A stretch of 33,283 nucleotides of DNA from JAJTHJ01 sp046316025 (GTDB taxonomy: Bacteria > Pseudomonadota > Gammaproteobacteria > Burkholderiales > Burkholderiaceae_F). The stretch lies in assembly GCA_046316025.1 (NCBI GenBank), contig JBKCXU010000102.1, forward strand, positions 1-33,283. The letters run 5' to 3'. The position numbers and the translations under genes are program-made. The notes below the pieces were generated by a model that did no database searches, was not told the origin of the DNA, and saw nothing but the letters and a program-made list of their open reading frames with translations. Shown here piece by piece: positions 1 to 7,060 of this stretch (position 1 is its first letter; every line of letters begins with the position of its first letter).

Positions 1-116
1 ACACCGCGCCGGCGGCGGTGTCAGGACTGACTCCGGTCGAACTGACCGCCACCTATGCCACGGTGGGCAGCGCCAGCGACGTGACCGTGCGCGCCACGGT
101 GACGGTGGTGCCGTAG
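1..116 (+). CDS. 3' end of a hypothetical protein (partial)
   Basis: An open frame enters from the left edge and stops at TAG 114-116, leaving about 37 residues. Nearly every codon ends in G or C, as in the other genes of the window, so this is probably real coding sequence. The residues are rich in Thr, Val and Ala in an alternating pattern and end in TVTVVP, which would suit a beta-strand-rich C-terminus such as an Ig-like or secreted-protein domain. That is only an impression. The gene converges on the GNAT gene at 163-600. No function can be assigned from so short a piece. Confidence 0.45.
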   Translation, partial: TAPAAVSGLTPVELTATYATVGSASDVTVRATVTVVP

Positions 117-124
117 CAGGGCGG

Positions 125-149
125 CGGCGGGCTGCATCGACGCCCGCCG
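125..149. terminator. GC hairpin between convergent genes, possible terminator
   Basis: An 8-bp perfect stem (CGGCGGGC at 125-132 with GCCCGCCG at 142-149) with a 9-nt loop lies between two convergent stop codons (116 and 163). No T-tract follows on either strand, so intrinsic termination is uncertain; it may only slow polymerase or protect the 3' ends. Confidence 0.3.
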
Positions 150-162
150 ACGCCGCGGCCAG

Positions 163-600
163 TCATTGCGGCGCGGCGGCCAACAGCTTGCGGTACACGA
201 GTTCGTGAATACCTTCGTCGACCACGTGCTCGACGATCCCGTTGTGTGCGAAGCCCAGCCGCAGGTGCCAAGCTTGGGCCTGCGGCTCGTCGCTTTGCGC
301 CGAGGACAACAAGGCTGCGTAGCCGCGCCGGCGCAGATCGGTTTCGATGAAGTCGAGCAGCGCGCGCGACAAGCTGCGCCCGCGCCACGGCGGCAGCACC
401 TGGATCATCGCCATGAAAGGCACCGTGCTCCGCAGCACGTCGAGCCGCGCCCAGCCGGCGCGCTCGCCCGCGTGCTCCGCGAGGTAGATGTGGCGCGCCG
501 CGACCTTAAGCGGCCAGTCTTCGGCGCGCGGCCAGCGGTCGTGGGTGGCGAGCCAGTCGATGTCGCCCGTCCGTGCGTGGCGAACGATCGTCGTTTGCAT
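163..600 (-). CDS. GNAT family N-acetyltransferase
   Basis: 145 residues, the size of a single GNAT domain, which transfers an acetyl group from acetyl-CoA to an amine. The C-terminal half shows the family's fold order: a strand with VLPPWRGRSLSRALLDFIE at about residues 88-106 (the acetyl-CoA pyrophosphate loop, a variant R/Q-x-x-G-x-G/A region), then the RGYAALLSS strand, then the AWHLRLGFAHNG segment where GNAT proteins carry the 'F/Y-x-x-x-GF' signature. Substrate is unknown. It starts 22 bases after the stop of ychF on the same strand and is likely co-transcribed with it. ATG at 600 is the first good start after the ychF stop. Confidence 0.8.
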   Translation of the reverse strand: MQTTIVRHARTGDIDWLATHDRWPRAEDWPLKVAARHIYLAEHAGERAGWARLDVLRSTVPFMAMIQVLPPWRGRSLSRALLDFIETDLRRRGYAALLSSAQSDEPQAQAWHLRLGFAHNGIVEHVVDEGIHELVYRKLLAAAPQ

Positions 601-622
601 CGCGCGACCCCGTTCATCGTCG

Positions 623-1726
623 TCAGACGTTGAAGCGGAAGTGCATCACGTCGCCGTCGCGCACGACGTAGTCCTTGCCTTCCAGCCGCATCTTGCCGGC
701 TTCCTTGGCACCGAGCTCGCCCTTGCAGGCTACAAAGTCGTCGAAGGCGATGGTCTCGGCGCGGATAAAGCCTTTTTCGAAGTCGGTGTGGATCGCACCG
801 GCCGCCTGCGGCGCGGTGCTGCCGGCGGGCACGGTCCAGGCGCGCACTTCCTTGGGGCCGGCGGTGAAATAGGTATGCAAACCGAGTAGCGAATAGCCGG
901 CGCGGATCACGCGGTTCAAGCCCGGCTCGTGCATGCCCATGTCGGCGAGGAAGATCTCCTTGTCCTCGTCGGTGAGGTCGGCGATCTCCGCTTCAACCTT
1001 GGCGCAGACCGCCACCACCGGCGCGCCTTCGCGCGCGGCGTGCGCCTGCACCGCCGCCAGCAACGGGTTGTTGTCGAAGCCGTGCTCCTCGACGTTGGCA
1101 ACGTACATCGTCGGCTTCATCGTCAGCAGGAAGAGCGGGCGCACCACGGCGCGCTCCTCGGGCGACAACTCCACGCTGCGCGCCGGCCGCGCCTCGTTGA
1201 GCGCGGGGGCGATTTTCTCCAGCACCGCGACGAGTCGCGCGGCCTCCTTCTTCTCCTCGCCCTGGCCGGCCTTGGCGACCTTGCCGTAGCGCGCGAGCTG
1301 CTTGTCCACGGTTTGCAGGTCGGCCAAGGCGAGTTCGGTGTCGATCACCTCGATGTCGCTCACCGGATCGACTTTGCCCGCCACGTGCACGATGTTCGGG
1401 TCGTCGAAGCAGCGCACGATGTGCGCGATCGCGTCGCACTCGCGGATGTTGGCGAGGAACTGGTTGCCCAGCCCCTCGCCCTTGCTGGCGCCGGCCACCA
1501 GCCCGGCGATGTCGACGAACTCGACAGTCGCCGGCAGCACCTTCTCCGGCTTGGCGATGGCGGCGAGCGCGGCCAGCCGCGGGTCGGGCACCTCGACCAC
1601 GCCGGTGTTGGGCTCGATCGTGCAGAACGGATAGTTCTCGGCGGCGATGCCCGCCTTGGTCAGTGCGTTGAAGAGGGTCGATTTGCCCACGTTGGGCAGG
1701 CCGACGATGCCGCATTTCAAAGCCAT
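623..1726 (-). CDS. ychF: Ribosome-associated ATPase YchF (OLA1/Obg-like)
   Basis: 367 residues, matching the usual length of about 363. YchF is a translation-linked P-loop NTPase that binds the ribosome and prefers ATP to GTP. Seen here: Walker A GLPNVGKST at residues 9-17, the NYPFCTIEPN switch I region, DIAGLVAGASKGEGLG as the G3 region, and NVEE where a GTPase would have NKxD. That replacement explains the family's ATP preference. The C-terminal part has the TGS domain ending in YVVRDGDVMHFRFNV. The frame stays open upstream to 1807, but homology begins at MALKCGIVGLPN, so ATG 1726 is chosen. The gene closes the conserved prs-rplY-pth-ychF order, here separated from pth by three inserted genes. 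Confidence 0.96.
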   Translation of the reverse strand: MALKCGIVGLPNVGKSTLFNALTKAGIAAENYPFCTIEPNTGVVEVPDPRLAALAAIAKPEKVLPATVEFVDIAGLVAGASKGEGLGNQFLANIRECDAIAHIVRCFDDPNIVHVAGKVDPVSDIEVIDTELALADLQTVDKQLARYGKVAKAGQGEEKKEAARLVAVLEKIAPALNEARPARSVELSPEERAVVRPLFLLTMKPTMYVANVEEHGFDNNPLLAAVQAHAAREGAPVVAVCAKVEAEIADLTDEDKEIFLADMGMHEPGLNRVIRAGYSLLGLHTYFTAGPKEVRAWTVPAGSTAPQAAGAIHTDFEKGFIRAETIAFDDFVACKGELGAKEAGKMRLEGKDYVVRDGDVMHFRFNV

Positions 1727-1811
1727 GGTGCGTCCTGTACTGGCAGGGCCGCGCACGAGGCGCGCGGCACAAAGACCGTGATTATCGCGTGCACCGGCTT
1801 GACGCACGCCG

Positions 1812-1856
1812 TTGTATTCGATAAATTTCTAATTCGGTAAATATTGAATTGTCACC
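1812..1856 (+). promoter_or_regulatory. AT-rich palindromic region, probable promoter/operator of the ArsR-type gene
   Basis: This is a strikingly AT-rich stretch in 70% GC DNA, in the divergent gap between ychF and the regulator gene. AATTC at 1831-1835 and GAATT at 1846-1850 form an inverted repeat around an AT-rich centre holding AATATT. It ends 7 bases before the ATG at 1857. A position this close fits autorepression by the ArsR-like protein. No clear Shine-Dalgarno sequence is visible, so the message may be nearly leaderless. Operator function is inferred. Confidence 0.4.
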
Positions 1857-2450
1857 ATGCCGCCCACCGCCGAGCCGTCCGCCAGCTTCGAACTGATGCT
1901 GCGCTTCTTCAAGGCGCTCGCCAACGAGAACCGCCTGCGCATGATCGGCCTGTTGCTGGAGCGCCCGCATCATGTGAAGGAGCTCGCGGCGCAACTGCAA
2001 CTGAAGGAGCCGACCGTATGCCACCACCTGGCGGCGCTACAGGAGATCGAACTCGTCGACATGCAGCCCAAGGGGTCGCAGCACTACTACGCCGTGCGCG
2101 AAGAGCAGTTGCGGCGGCTGAGCCGGTCGATTTTTGGTGGTCGCCAAGTGATGGCGCAGGCGGAACCCGATCCCGAACACTGGCACCGCTGGGTGGTCGG
2201 TAACTTTCTGGATGGCGACACGCTGAAGACCATCCCTGCCAGCCGCAAGAAGCGCTGGTCGGTGCTGAAGTGGCTGGCGGAGAAGTTCGAGCCGGGCCGG
2301 CGCTACCGCGAGGCCGAGGTCAACAAGCTTCTGCAACGCCACCATTGGGACTCGGCCACGCTGCGGCGGGAACTGATCGGCTACCGGATGCTCGAGCGCG
2401 ACGACGGCGTGTACTGGAGGCTGCCGGAGTCGGAATGGAAGGCGGCGTGA
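1857..2450 (+). CDS. ArsR-type HTH regulator with C-terminal DUF2087
   Basis: 197 residues. Residues 10-90 form a winged helix-turn-helix of ArsR type: FFKALANENRLRMIGLLLE, then VKELAAQLQLKEPTVCHHLAAL as the recognition helix, then the wing QHYYAVREEQL. The thiol metal ligands of classic ArsR sensors are not evident, so the signal is probably not a metal. Residues about 118-190 match DUF2087 (FLDGDTLKTIPASRKKR followed by YREAEVNKLL and LERDDGVYWRLP), a domain common in such regulators. The stop overlaps the start of the next gene by one base (TGATG), so the two are translationally coupled. It probably regulates itself and that acetyltransferase. The divergent AT-rich palindrome upstream is its likely site. 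Confidence 0.87.
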   Translation: MPPTAEPSASFELMLRFFKALANENRLRMIGLLLERPHHVKELAAQLQLKEPTVCHHLAALQEIELVDMQPKGSQHYYAVREEQLRRLSRSIFGGRQVMAQAEPDPEHWHRWVVGNFLDGDTLKTIPASRKKRWSVLKWLAEKFEPGRRYREAEVNKLLQRHHWDSATLRRELIGYRMLERDDGVYWRLPESEWKAA

Positions 2451-3082
2451 TGGCGCGCGGCAGCTCAGAGGTGCACACGGTGCGAGAGGGGGTCAAGCCG
2501 CCGAGGGAGCCCTTTGCCTTTGGCGCTCATGTCGCGGTGGAGGCGACCGAAGCCGATGTGCCGGCAATCGCGACGTTCTATGCGCAAAGCCCGGAGTACC
2601 TGCGGATCGTCGAAGCGCGAAAACCCAGCCCGGGCGACGCGGCCGAGTTTGTCCGCGACGTGCCGCCAGCGGGCTTTGCCTACACCGATGCCTACAACCT
2701 GTTGCTGCGGGACGTCGGCGGTCGCGTCAGTGGGTTGATGGGTGTCGCGACCGATCTGCCGGCCGCGGGTGTGTGGCACCTCGGCCTGCTGATCGTTGCC
2801 ACGCGACTGCACGGCAGCGGCTTCGCCCAAGCGGCACACGCCGCATACGAGCAATGGGCGCGCGAGTCCGGTGCGCAATGGCTGCGGTTGGGTGTCGTCA
2901 CCCAAAACGAGCGCGGCATCCGCTTCTGGCGGCGGCAGGGCTACACCGAAGTACGGCGGCGCGCGGGCATCCCGATGGGCACGCTCACCAACACCGTGAT
3001 CCTGATGGCCAAGCCGCTGGCGGGCGGCTCCTGGGACGAGTACCTGCAGCTCGTGCTGCGCGATCGGCCGGAGGCGGAGTAG
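2450..3082 (+). CDS. GNAT family N-acetyltransferase
   Basis: 210 residues. The GNAT core is seen in VWHLGLLIVATRLHGSGFAQAAHAAYEQWARESG (the acetyl-CoA binding region, residues about 107-140) and in LRLGVVTQNERGIRFWRRQGYTEVRRR, the usual 'N-x-x-x-x-x-F-W-x-x-x-G-F/Y' segment. About 40 residues before the core are loosely conserved. The frame is open far upstream, but ATG 2450 overlaps the preceding TGA and follows a GGAAGG ribosome site, which settles the start. Coupling with a DUF2087 regulator suggests a small regulated module. The substrate cannot be told; an amino group on a small molecule or on a protein are both possible. Confidence 0.85.
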   Translation: MARGSSEVHTVREGVKPPREPFAFGAHVAVEATEADVPAIATFYAQSPEYLRIVEARKPSPGDAAEFVRDVPPAGFAYTDAYNLLLRDVGGRVSGLMGVATDLPAAGVWHLGLLIVATRLHGSGFAQAAHAAYEQWARESGAQWLRLGVVTQNERGIRFWRRQGYTEVRRRAGIPMGTLTNTVILMAKPLAGGSWDEYLQLVLRDRPEAE

Positions 3083-3084
3083 CC

Positions 3085-4137
3085 CTACAGCGGCTGGATC
3101 GCCGCCGGGTCCGGCCGGGCGAGCCAGGTCATCACCTCGTCGGCGAACCACCCGCATTCGCCTATCGCCCGCCGCCAGTCGCGCTGGCGAGCGGCGTGGT
3201 CGGTGCCGTAGCGGTAGAAGTCGTTGCGGTCGGGCAGCTTGCCGTTGGGAAGCCGCGCCAGCAGCGCGGGCGACGGCGCAATGAGCAGCAGGTTGTCGAG
3301 CCAGGGGTGCGCGCGCGGCTGCCTGCGCCAGGGCAGGAACTTGTCGAGCCAACCCGGCGTGACGTGAGGGACGAAGTGCGGGTAGAGCACGATGCCGTCC
3401 AGCTCGCGATACGGCAGCAGCAGGTGGTAGTCGATCAGCCCGCCGTCCCAGTAGTCGCCGGCGGGCGCGCCGGCCGGCGCGGGCACCGGGTCGCACACCA
3501 GCGGGATCGAGCCGGAGGCGAGCAGCGCGTCCTCGGCGTTGGCCGCTGTCAGCGGCACGCGGTGCAGGCCAAAGGCGTCGAAGCGGGTTTTGGGGAAGCG
3601 CGCATCGCCGGCGGTGAACACGACGCGCTGCAGGTGTGCAGCCAGCCGCTCGCGGCCGAGCGCGTTGGCCAGCCCCGCGTGGGCAAATGCGCGGCGCGAG
3701 CGGTCGCCAGCCAGCGCGCCCTGCGCGCGGCTCGCGATGACGCCAACCGCCACGCCCGCGCGCAGCGCCGGCATCCGCGCACCGCCGAGCGTGGCTTGCG
3801 CGAGCTTGCGGCACTCGTCGCTCACGTAAGCAGGTGTCGGCCGCTTCGGATAGGTCTGCGCGACGTAGCCGTCCGCAAGCCTTTGCAGCGCCGGCACCGG
3901 GTTCGTTTGCGCAGCGGCGAACATCCGCCATGCGCCGATGGATGCACCGATCAATTCCGGCCGAGCCTCGCGCAGCCAATCGCCGAAGAGCAACTTGTCC
4001 AGGGCAATCAGCGCGAGCCCTTTGGGGCCGCCGGCTGCGGCGGGGATGCAGGCGATGTCGCCCGGTGCCAAGCCGCGGTCGCAAATCCAGGCCGCCGCGC
4101 GCGGGCCGGCGTGGAGGGTGAAGCTTGGCTGGCTCAC
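3085..4137 (-). CDS. Patatin-like phospholipase/hydrolase
   Basis: About 350 residues. The patatin signature is complete: a Gly-rich oxyanion loop AAGGPKGLALIALDKLLF, the nucleophile elbow GASIGAWR (GxSxG) about 30 residues later, and the catalytic Asp in DGGLIDYHLLLPYRELDG. Patatins use a Ser-Asp dyad to cleave acyl esters of lipids. No signal peptide is seen, so the protein is probably cytosolic. An ATG at 4203 would add residues encoded by a palindromic repeat, so I prefer GTG 4137 (VSQPSFTLHAG), which has GAGAG just upstream. The gene converges on the GNAT gene at 2450-3082, with only two bases between stops, and lies just downstream of pth. Confidence 0.82.
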   Translation of the reverse strand: MSQPSFTLHAGPRAAAWICDRGLAPGDIACIPAAAGGPKGLALIALDKLLFGDWLREARPELIGASIGAWRMFAAAQTNPVPALQRLADGYVAQTYPKRPTPAYVSDECRKLAQATLGGARMPALRAGVAVGVIASRAQGALAGDRSRRAFAHAGLANALGRERLAAHLQRVVFTAGDARFPKTRFDAFGLHRVPLTAANAEDALLASGSIPLVCDPVPAPAGAPAGDYWDGGLIDYHLLLPYRELDGIVLYPHFVPHVTPGWLDKFLPWRRQPRAHPWLDNLLLIAPSPALLARLPNGKLPDRNDFYRYGTDHAARQRDWRRAIGECGWFADEVMTWLARPDPAAIQPL

Positions 4138-4177
4138 CGTGCTCTCGGGTTGCCGCGGGTATGCAAGAGCCCGTGAT

Positions 4178-4275
4178 CCCTCACCCGGCGCCTTCGGCGC
4201 CACCCTCTCCCACTGATCTGGGAGAGGGTTTGCTCCCCTCGCCCGTATCAGCGGGAGAGGGGCCGGGGGTGAGGG
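4178..4275. repeat. REP-like palindromic element overlapping the 3' end of pth
   Basis: This 98-bp element is bounded by inverted ends (CCCTCACCCGGC on the left, GCCGGGGGTGAGGG on the right). Inside are two hairpins: CCCTCTCCC with GGGAGAGGG (4204-4228), and an imperfect one formed by CCCCTCGCCCG and CGGGAGAGGGG. Translated on the minus strand it gives the LTPGPSP...GEG type of peptide, familiar from dispersed intergenic repeats of proteobacteria. It supplies the last 30 codons and the stop of pth. Confidence 0.75.
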
Positions 4276-4912
4276 CAGACCGCGACGCTTTGGGTGTGGC
4301 GCTCGACAAAGGCTTTGCCGGCGCTGCCGCCCGATGCAGCTTCATCGTCGCCCGCTCGAACTGTCCGTCGAGCAACTGCGGCACGATCTCGAGCGCGCTG
4401 TCGATGGACTTGTAGATCGCCGCTTCGTCGTCGCGGCTCGGCGGATGCAGCACGTAGTCCACCACCGGCTGTTGCAGGCCGAGCGTGCGCGGATGCCCGA
4501 TGCCCAGCCGCAGCCGCCAGAAATCCGGCGTGGTCAGGTGGGCGTGGATGTCTTTGAGCCCGTTGTGGCCGGCACTGCCGCCGCCGCGCTTCATCTTGAC
4601 GCTGCCGGCGGGCAGGTCGAGCTCGTCGTGTACGACAAGGATCTCGGTCGGCAGGATCTTGTAGTACAGCGCGAGTGCCACCACCGCCTGCCCGGAGCGA
4701 TTCATGTACGTGCTCGGCTTGAGCAGCCACAGCTCGCGCCCCGCGTCGCGCAGCCGCGCCACCTCGCCGTGGAACTTGCGCTCCTGGCTGAAGCCAACAC
4801 CGGCCTTGCGCGCCAGCGCATCGACGAACCAGAAGCCGGCGTTGTGGCGCGTGCGCTCGTACTCGGCACCGACGTTGCCGAGGCCGACGATCAGGCGGAT
4901 AGGGTTGCTCAT
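4181..4912 (-). CDS. pth: Peptidyl-tRNA hydrolase with repeat-derived C-terminal tail
   Basis: This enzyme frees tRNA from peptidyl-tRNAs that drop off ribosomes. All expected residues are present: Asn13 in GLGN, catalytic His23 in RHNAG, Asn71 in STYMN, Asp96 in VVHDELDLP and Asn117 in GHNGLKD. The protein is 243 residues, against about 195 in the family. Homology ends near FERATMKLHRAAAPAKP (about residue 200). The last 30 residues (LTPGPSP... to the end) are encoded by the palindromic repeat at 4178-4275. The tail is probably tolerated because the Pth C-terminus is at the surface. The start ATG 4910-4912 lies directly against the T-tract of a hairpin and has no clear ribosome-binding site. 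It lies 60 bases downstream of rplY on the same strand. Confidence 0.95.
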   Translation of the reverse strand: MSNPIRLIVGLGNVGAEYERTRHNAGFWFVDALARKAGVGFSQERKFHGEVARLRDAGRELWLLKPSTYMNRSGQAVVALALYYKILPTEILVVHDELDLPAGSVKMKRGGGSAGHNGLKDIHAHLTTPDFWRLRLGIGHPRTLGLQQPVVDYVLHPPSRDDEAAIYKSIDSALEIVPQLLDGQFERATMKLHRAAAPAKPLSSATPKASRSALTPGPSPADTGEGSKPSPRSVGEGGAEGAG

Positions 4913-4946
4913 GAAAAAGGCCCGTCGGCGTTGCCGCCGGCGGGCC
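4913..4946 (-). terminator. Rho-independent terminator between rplY and pth
   Basis: On the minus strand a GC-rich stem (GGCCCG...CGGGCC arms with further CGGCG/CGCC pairing, short loop) at 4919-4946 is followed by TTTTT at 4914-4918. The T-tract is immediately followed by the pth start codon at 4912. It would end rplY transcription or act as an attenuator that limits read-through into pth. Confidence 0.7.
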
Positions 4947-4972
4947 GGATTGTGCAGCAGGCCAGGCGCGAC

Positions 4973-5665
4973 TTACTTCTTTTTGTCCTTGTCGCCGCCC
5001 TTCTTGTCCGCAGCCGGCGCCGCCGCCGCTGCGGGCGGTGCCTTCTGCGCAGTGGCCGGCACTTCGGCCGCGGCCACCGGGGCGGCGGTGTCCTCGGCCA
5101 CTTCCTCGCCCTTGGTGACGACGGAGGCGACGACCGGGTTCTCCTTGCCCTTCAGCACCGGCTTGACGCCGGCGGGCATCTTGAGGTCGAGCACGCGGAT
5201 CGTCTGGTGCGCATGCAGGCCCGACAGATCGACCTCGATGTACTCGGGCAGATCCTTGGGCAGGCAGGACACATCCACCTCGGACAGGATGTGGCTCACC
5301 AGGCCGCCGGCCAGCTTGACCGCCGGGGCATTTTCCTGGCCGACGAAGTGCAGCGGCACGCTCATGTGGATCGGCTGGTCTTCCAGCACCCGCTGGAAGT
5401 CGATGTGCAGCACTTGCTGCTTGTACGGGTGCATCTGGAAGTCCCGCAGCAGCACACGCTCGGACTTGTCGTCCAGTTCCATGTCGAGAATCGACGCGTG
5501 GAACTTCTCCTTGCGCAGCGCATGGTAGAGCGGGTTGTGCTCGAGCTCCACGAACTGCGGCGCGGCCGTGCCGCCGTAGACGATGCCGGGCACCTTGTCC
5601 TGGCGGCGCAGGCGGCGGCTCGCACTCGTGCCTTGCGCGGTTCGGGTTGTAGCAACCACTTTCAT
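4973..5665 (-). CDS. rplY: 50S ribosomal protein L25/general stress protein Ctc
   Basis: 230 residues. L25 binds 5S rRNA in the large subunit. The N-terminal L25 domain is seen from VVATTRTAQGTSASRRLRRQDKVPGIVYGG through QVLHIDFQRV (to about residue 95). It is followed by the TL5/CTC C-terminal beta domain (VPLHFVGQENAPAVK, HILSEVDVSCLPKDLPEYIEVDLSGL). The last 45 residues are an Ala/Pro/Lys-rich tail ending in KKGGDKDKKK, which is common in long CTC-type L25 of betaproteobacteria and presumably touches RNA. ATG 5665 is chosen over the upstream in-frame 5707 because GGAG lies just before it and the domain starts there. It follows prs and precedes pth. Confidence 0.96.
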   Translation of the reverse strand: MKVVATTRTAQGTSASRRLRRQDKVPGIVYGGTAAPQFVELEHNPLYHALRKEKFHASILDMELDDKSERVLLRDFQMHPYKQQVLHIDFQRVLEDQPIHMSVPLHFVGQENAPAVKLAGGLVSHILSEVDVSCLPKDLPEYIEVDLSGLHAHQTIRVLDLKMPAGVKPVLKGKENPVVASVVTKGEEVAEDTAAPVAAAEVPATAQKAPPAAAAAPAADKKGGDKDKKK

Positions 5666-5717
5666 GGTCAGTTCTCCAAAAAAAGGCGACGGGCCGCGAC
5701 CAGCCACGCGCCGGGTC

Positions 5718-6680
5718 CTACTCGATGAACAAACTGCTCACCGAGTCCTCGCGCGAAATGCGCGAAATCGTTTCCCCCAGCAGCGCCGCGCACGACAACT
5801 GCCGGATCTTCTTGCACGCCTGCGCGTCCGCGCGCAGCGGGATCGTGTCGAGCACCACCACTTCGTCGAGCACCGACTCTTCGAGCCGCTTGACCGCCGG
5901 CCCCGACAGCACCGGGTGCGTGCAGTAGGCGAGCACCCGGCGCGCGCCGTACTGGCGCAGCGCGGCGGCGGCCTGGCACAGCGTGTTGGCGGTGTCGATC
6001 ATGTCGTCCATGATCACGCAGGTGCGGTCGGTCACGTCGCCGATGATGTGCATCACCTCCGCGACGTTCGGCCGCGGCCGGCGCTTGTCGATGATCGCCA
6101 GATCGGCGTCCATCCGCTTGGCCAAGGCGCGGGCGCGCACCACGCCGCCCACGTCGGGCGAGACCACCATCAGGTTCTCGTAGTTGTGCTTCCACAGGTC
6201 GCCGAGCAGGATCGGGCTGGCGTAGATGTTGTCCACCGGGATATCGAAAAAGCCCTGGATCTGGTCGGCGTGCAGGTCCATCACCAGCACACGATTGACC
6301 CCGACCGCTTGCAGCATGTTGGCCACCACCTTGGCGCTGATCGCCACCCGCGCGCTGCGCGGCCGGCGGTCCTGCCGCGCGTAGCCGTAGTAGGGAATCG
6401 CCGCGGTGATGCGCCCGGCCGAGGCGCGCTTCAACGCATCGACCATCAGCAGCAGTTCCATCAGGTTGTCGTTGGTCGGCTGGCAGGTCGATTGCAGGAT
6501 GAACACGTCGCGGCCACGGACGTTTTCGTTGATCTCGACCGACACTTCGCCGTCGGAAAAACGCGTCACCGTGGCGCGCCCGAGCGGCAGGTTCATGTGC
6601 TGCGCCACCGCCTGCGCCAGCCGCGGGATGGCGTTGCCCGCGAAGATCATCAGGTTGTCGGGCGTGTGGGCGGCGGGCAT
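5718..6680 (-). CDS. prs: Ribose-phosphate pyrophosphokinase (PRPP synthetase)
   Basis: 320 residues, the standard class I length. It makes PRPP from ribose 5-phosphate and ATP for nucleotide, His and Trp synthesis. Recognised segments: MIFAGNAIPRLAQ, RFSDGEVSVEINENVRGRDV, QSTCQPTNDNLMELL, PYYGYARQDRR, the metal-binding VMDLHADQIQGFF, and the PRPP loop CVIMDDMIDTANTL. The frame is open to 6977, through the tRNA gene, so the upstream part cannot be protein. ATG 6680 gives the family N-terminus. It lies 52 bases upstream of rplY with no terminator seen between them, so the two are probably one transcript. Confidence 0.97.
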   Translation of the reverse strand: MPAAHTPDNLMIFAGNAIPRLAQAVAQHMNLPLGRATVTRFSDGEVSVEINENVRGRDVFILQSTCQPTNDNLMELLLMVDALKRASAGRITAAIPYYGYARQDRRPRSARVAISAKVVANMLQAVGVNRVLVMDLHADQIQGFFDIPVDNIYASPILLGDLWKHNYENLMVVSPDVGGVVRARALAKRMDADLAIIDKRRPRPNVAEVMHIIGDVTDRTCVIMDDMIDTANTLCQAAAALRQYGARRVLAYCTHPVLSGPAVKRLEESVLDEVVVLDTIPLRADAQACKKIRQLSCAALLGETISRISREDSVSSLFIE

Positions 6681-6702
6681 GGCGGCGGCGGTGCTGCGTC
6701 TG

Positions 6703-6786
6703 TCGTTAGCGTCGCCCCGGCGTAGGCCGGGGCCGAATGTCTTGCGACCTTCGAGTCGCTCGGTCCCGGCCTGCGCCGGGACGACC
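6703..6786. repeat. Inverted-repeat (REP/BIME-like) element upstream of prs
   Basis: Two GC-rich arms, one around 6712-6731 (CCCCGGCGTAGGCCGGGGCC) and one around 6763-6786 (CGGTCCCGGCCTGCGCCGGG then ACGACC), face each other across about 30 bp. Each arm is itself a hairpin. The sequence type GTCGTCCCGGC-GCAGGCCGGGACC is a well-known dispersed intergenic repeat in betaproteobacteria. Confidence 0.6.
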
Positions 6787-6787
6787 A

Positions 6788-6830
6788 CAAAAAACAAAGC
6801 GCCGCGACCGGGTGAGCGGTCGCGGCGGCG
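6788..6830 (-). terminator. Rho-independent terminator downstream of tRNA-Gln
   Basis: A 10-bp perfect stem (GCCGCGACCG at 6801-6810 with CGGTCGCGGC at 6817-6826, 6-nt loop) is followed on the minus strand by a T-rich tract (TTTGTTTTTT, about 6789-6799). It lies directly after the 3' end of the tRNA gene and before prs, so it ends the ispE/tRNA transcript. Confidence 0.8.
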
Positions 6831-6838
6831 CGTTGGGG

Positions 6839-6912
6839 CTGGGGAGGAAGGATTCGAACCCTCGAATGGCGGAATCAAAATCCGCTGCCTTAACCAGCTT
6901 GGCGACTCCCCA
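6839..6912 (-). tRNA. tRNA-Gln (anticodon UUG)
   Basis: The minus strand folds as a full cloverleaf. The acceptor arm begins UGGGGAG and closes with CUCCCCA, with the U1-A72 weak pair typical of tRNA-Gln. The anticodon stem GCGGA/UCCGC encloses the loop UUUUGAU, with UUG at positions 34-36. The T-arm has GGTTCGAATCC. The discriminator is G73. The next bases are CCC, so the 3' CCA is not encoded. Its place between ispE and prs is conserved in betaproteobacteria. A T-rich terminator follows. Confidence 0.95.
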
Positions 6913-7060
6913 ATCGCGCAAGCGCGCGAAGCTACTGCGCGCCCCGATCTTGCCCTTGCGATGCTCGCCGTACCCATGTACGGCTGCGCTTCTCAGGCCA
7001 ACCTCGGGGCGCTCGCTACGCTTCTCGCGCCCGCGCGTAAAACCTTGCAAGCAATGCCAA

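Noticed and set aside
929..1840. Long open frame on the plus strand opposite ychF
   Set aside because: His/Arg-rich shadow typical of GC-rich DNA; ychF on the minus strand has full homology.
4138..4203. ATG 4203 as the start of the patatin-like gene
   Set aside because: The extra 22 residues partly come from the palindromic repeat and lie outside the family fold; GTG 4137 has a better ribosome site.
7011..7026. 16-base string shared with the mutM-dynamin gap near 11237
   Set aside because: Probably a chance or a minor dispersed repeat fragment; too short to support a feature by itself.
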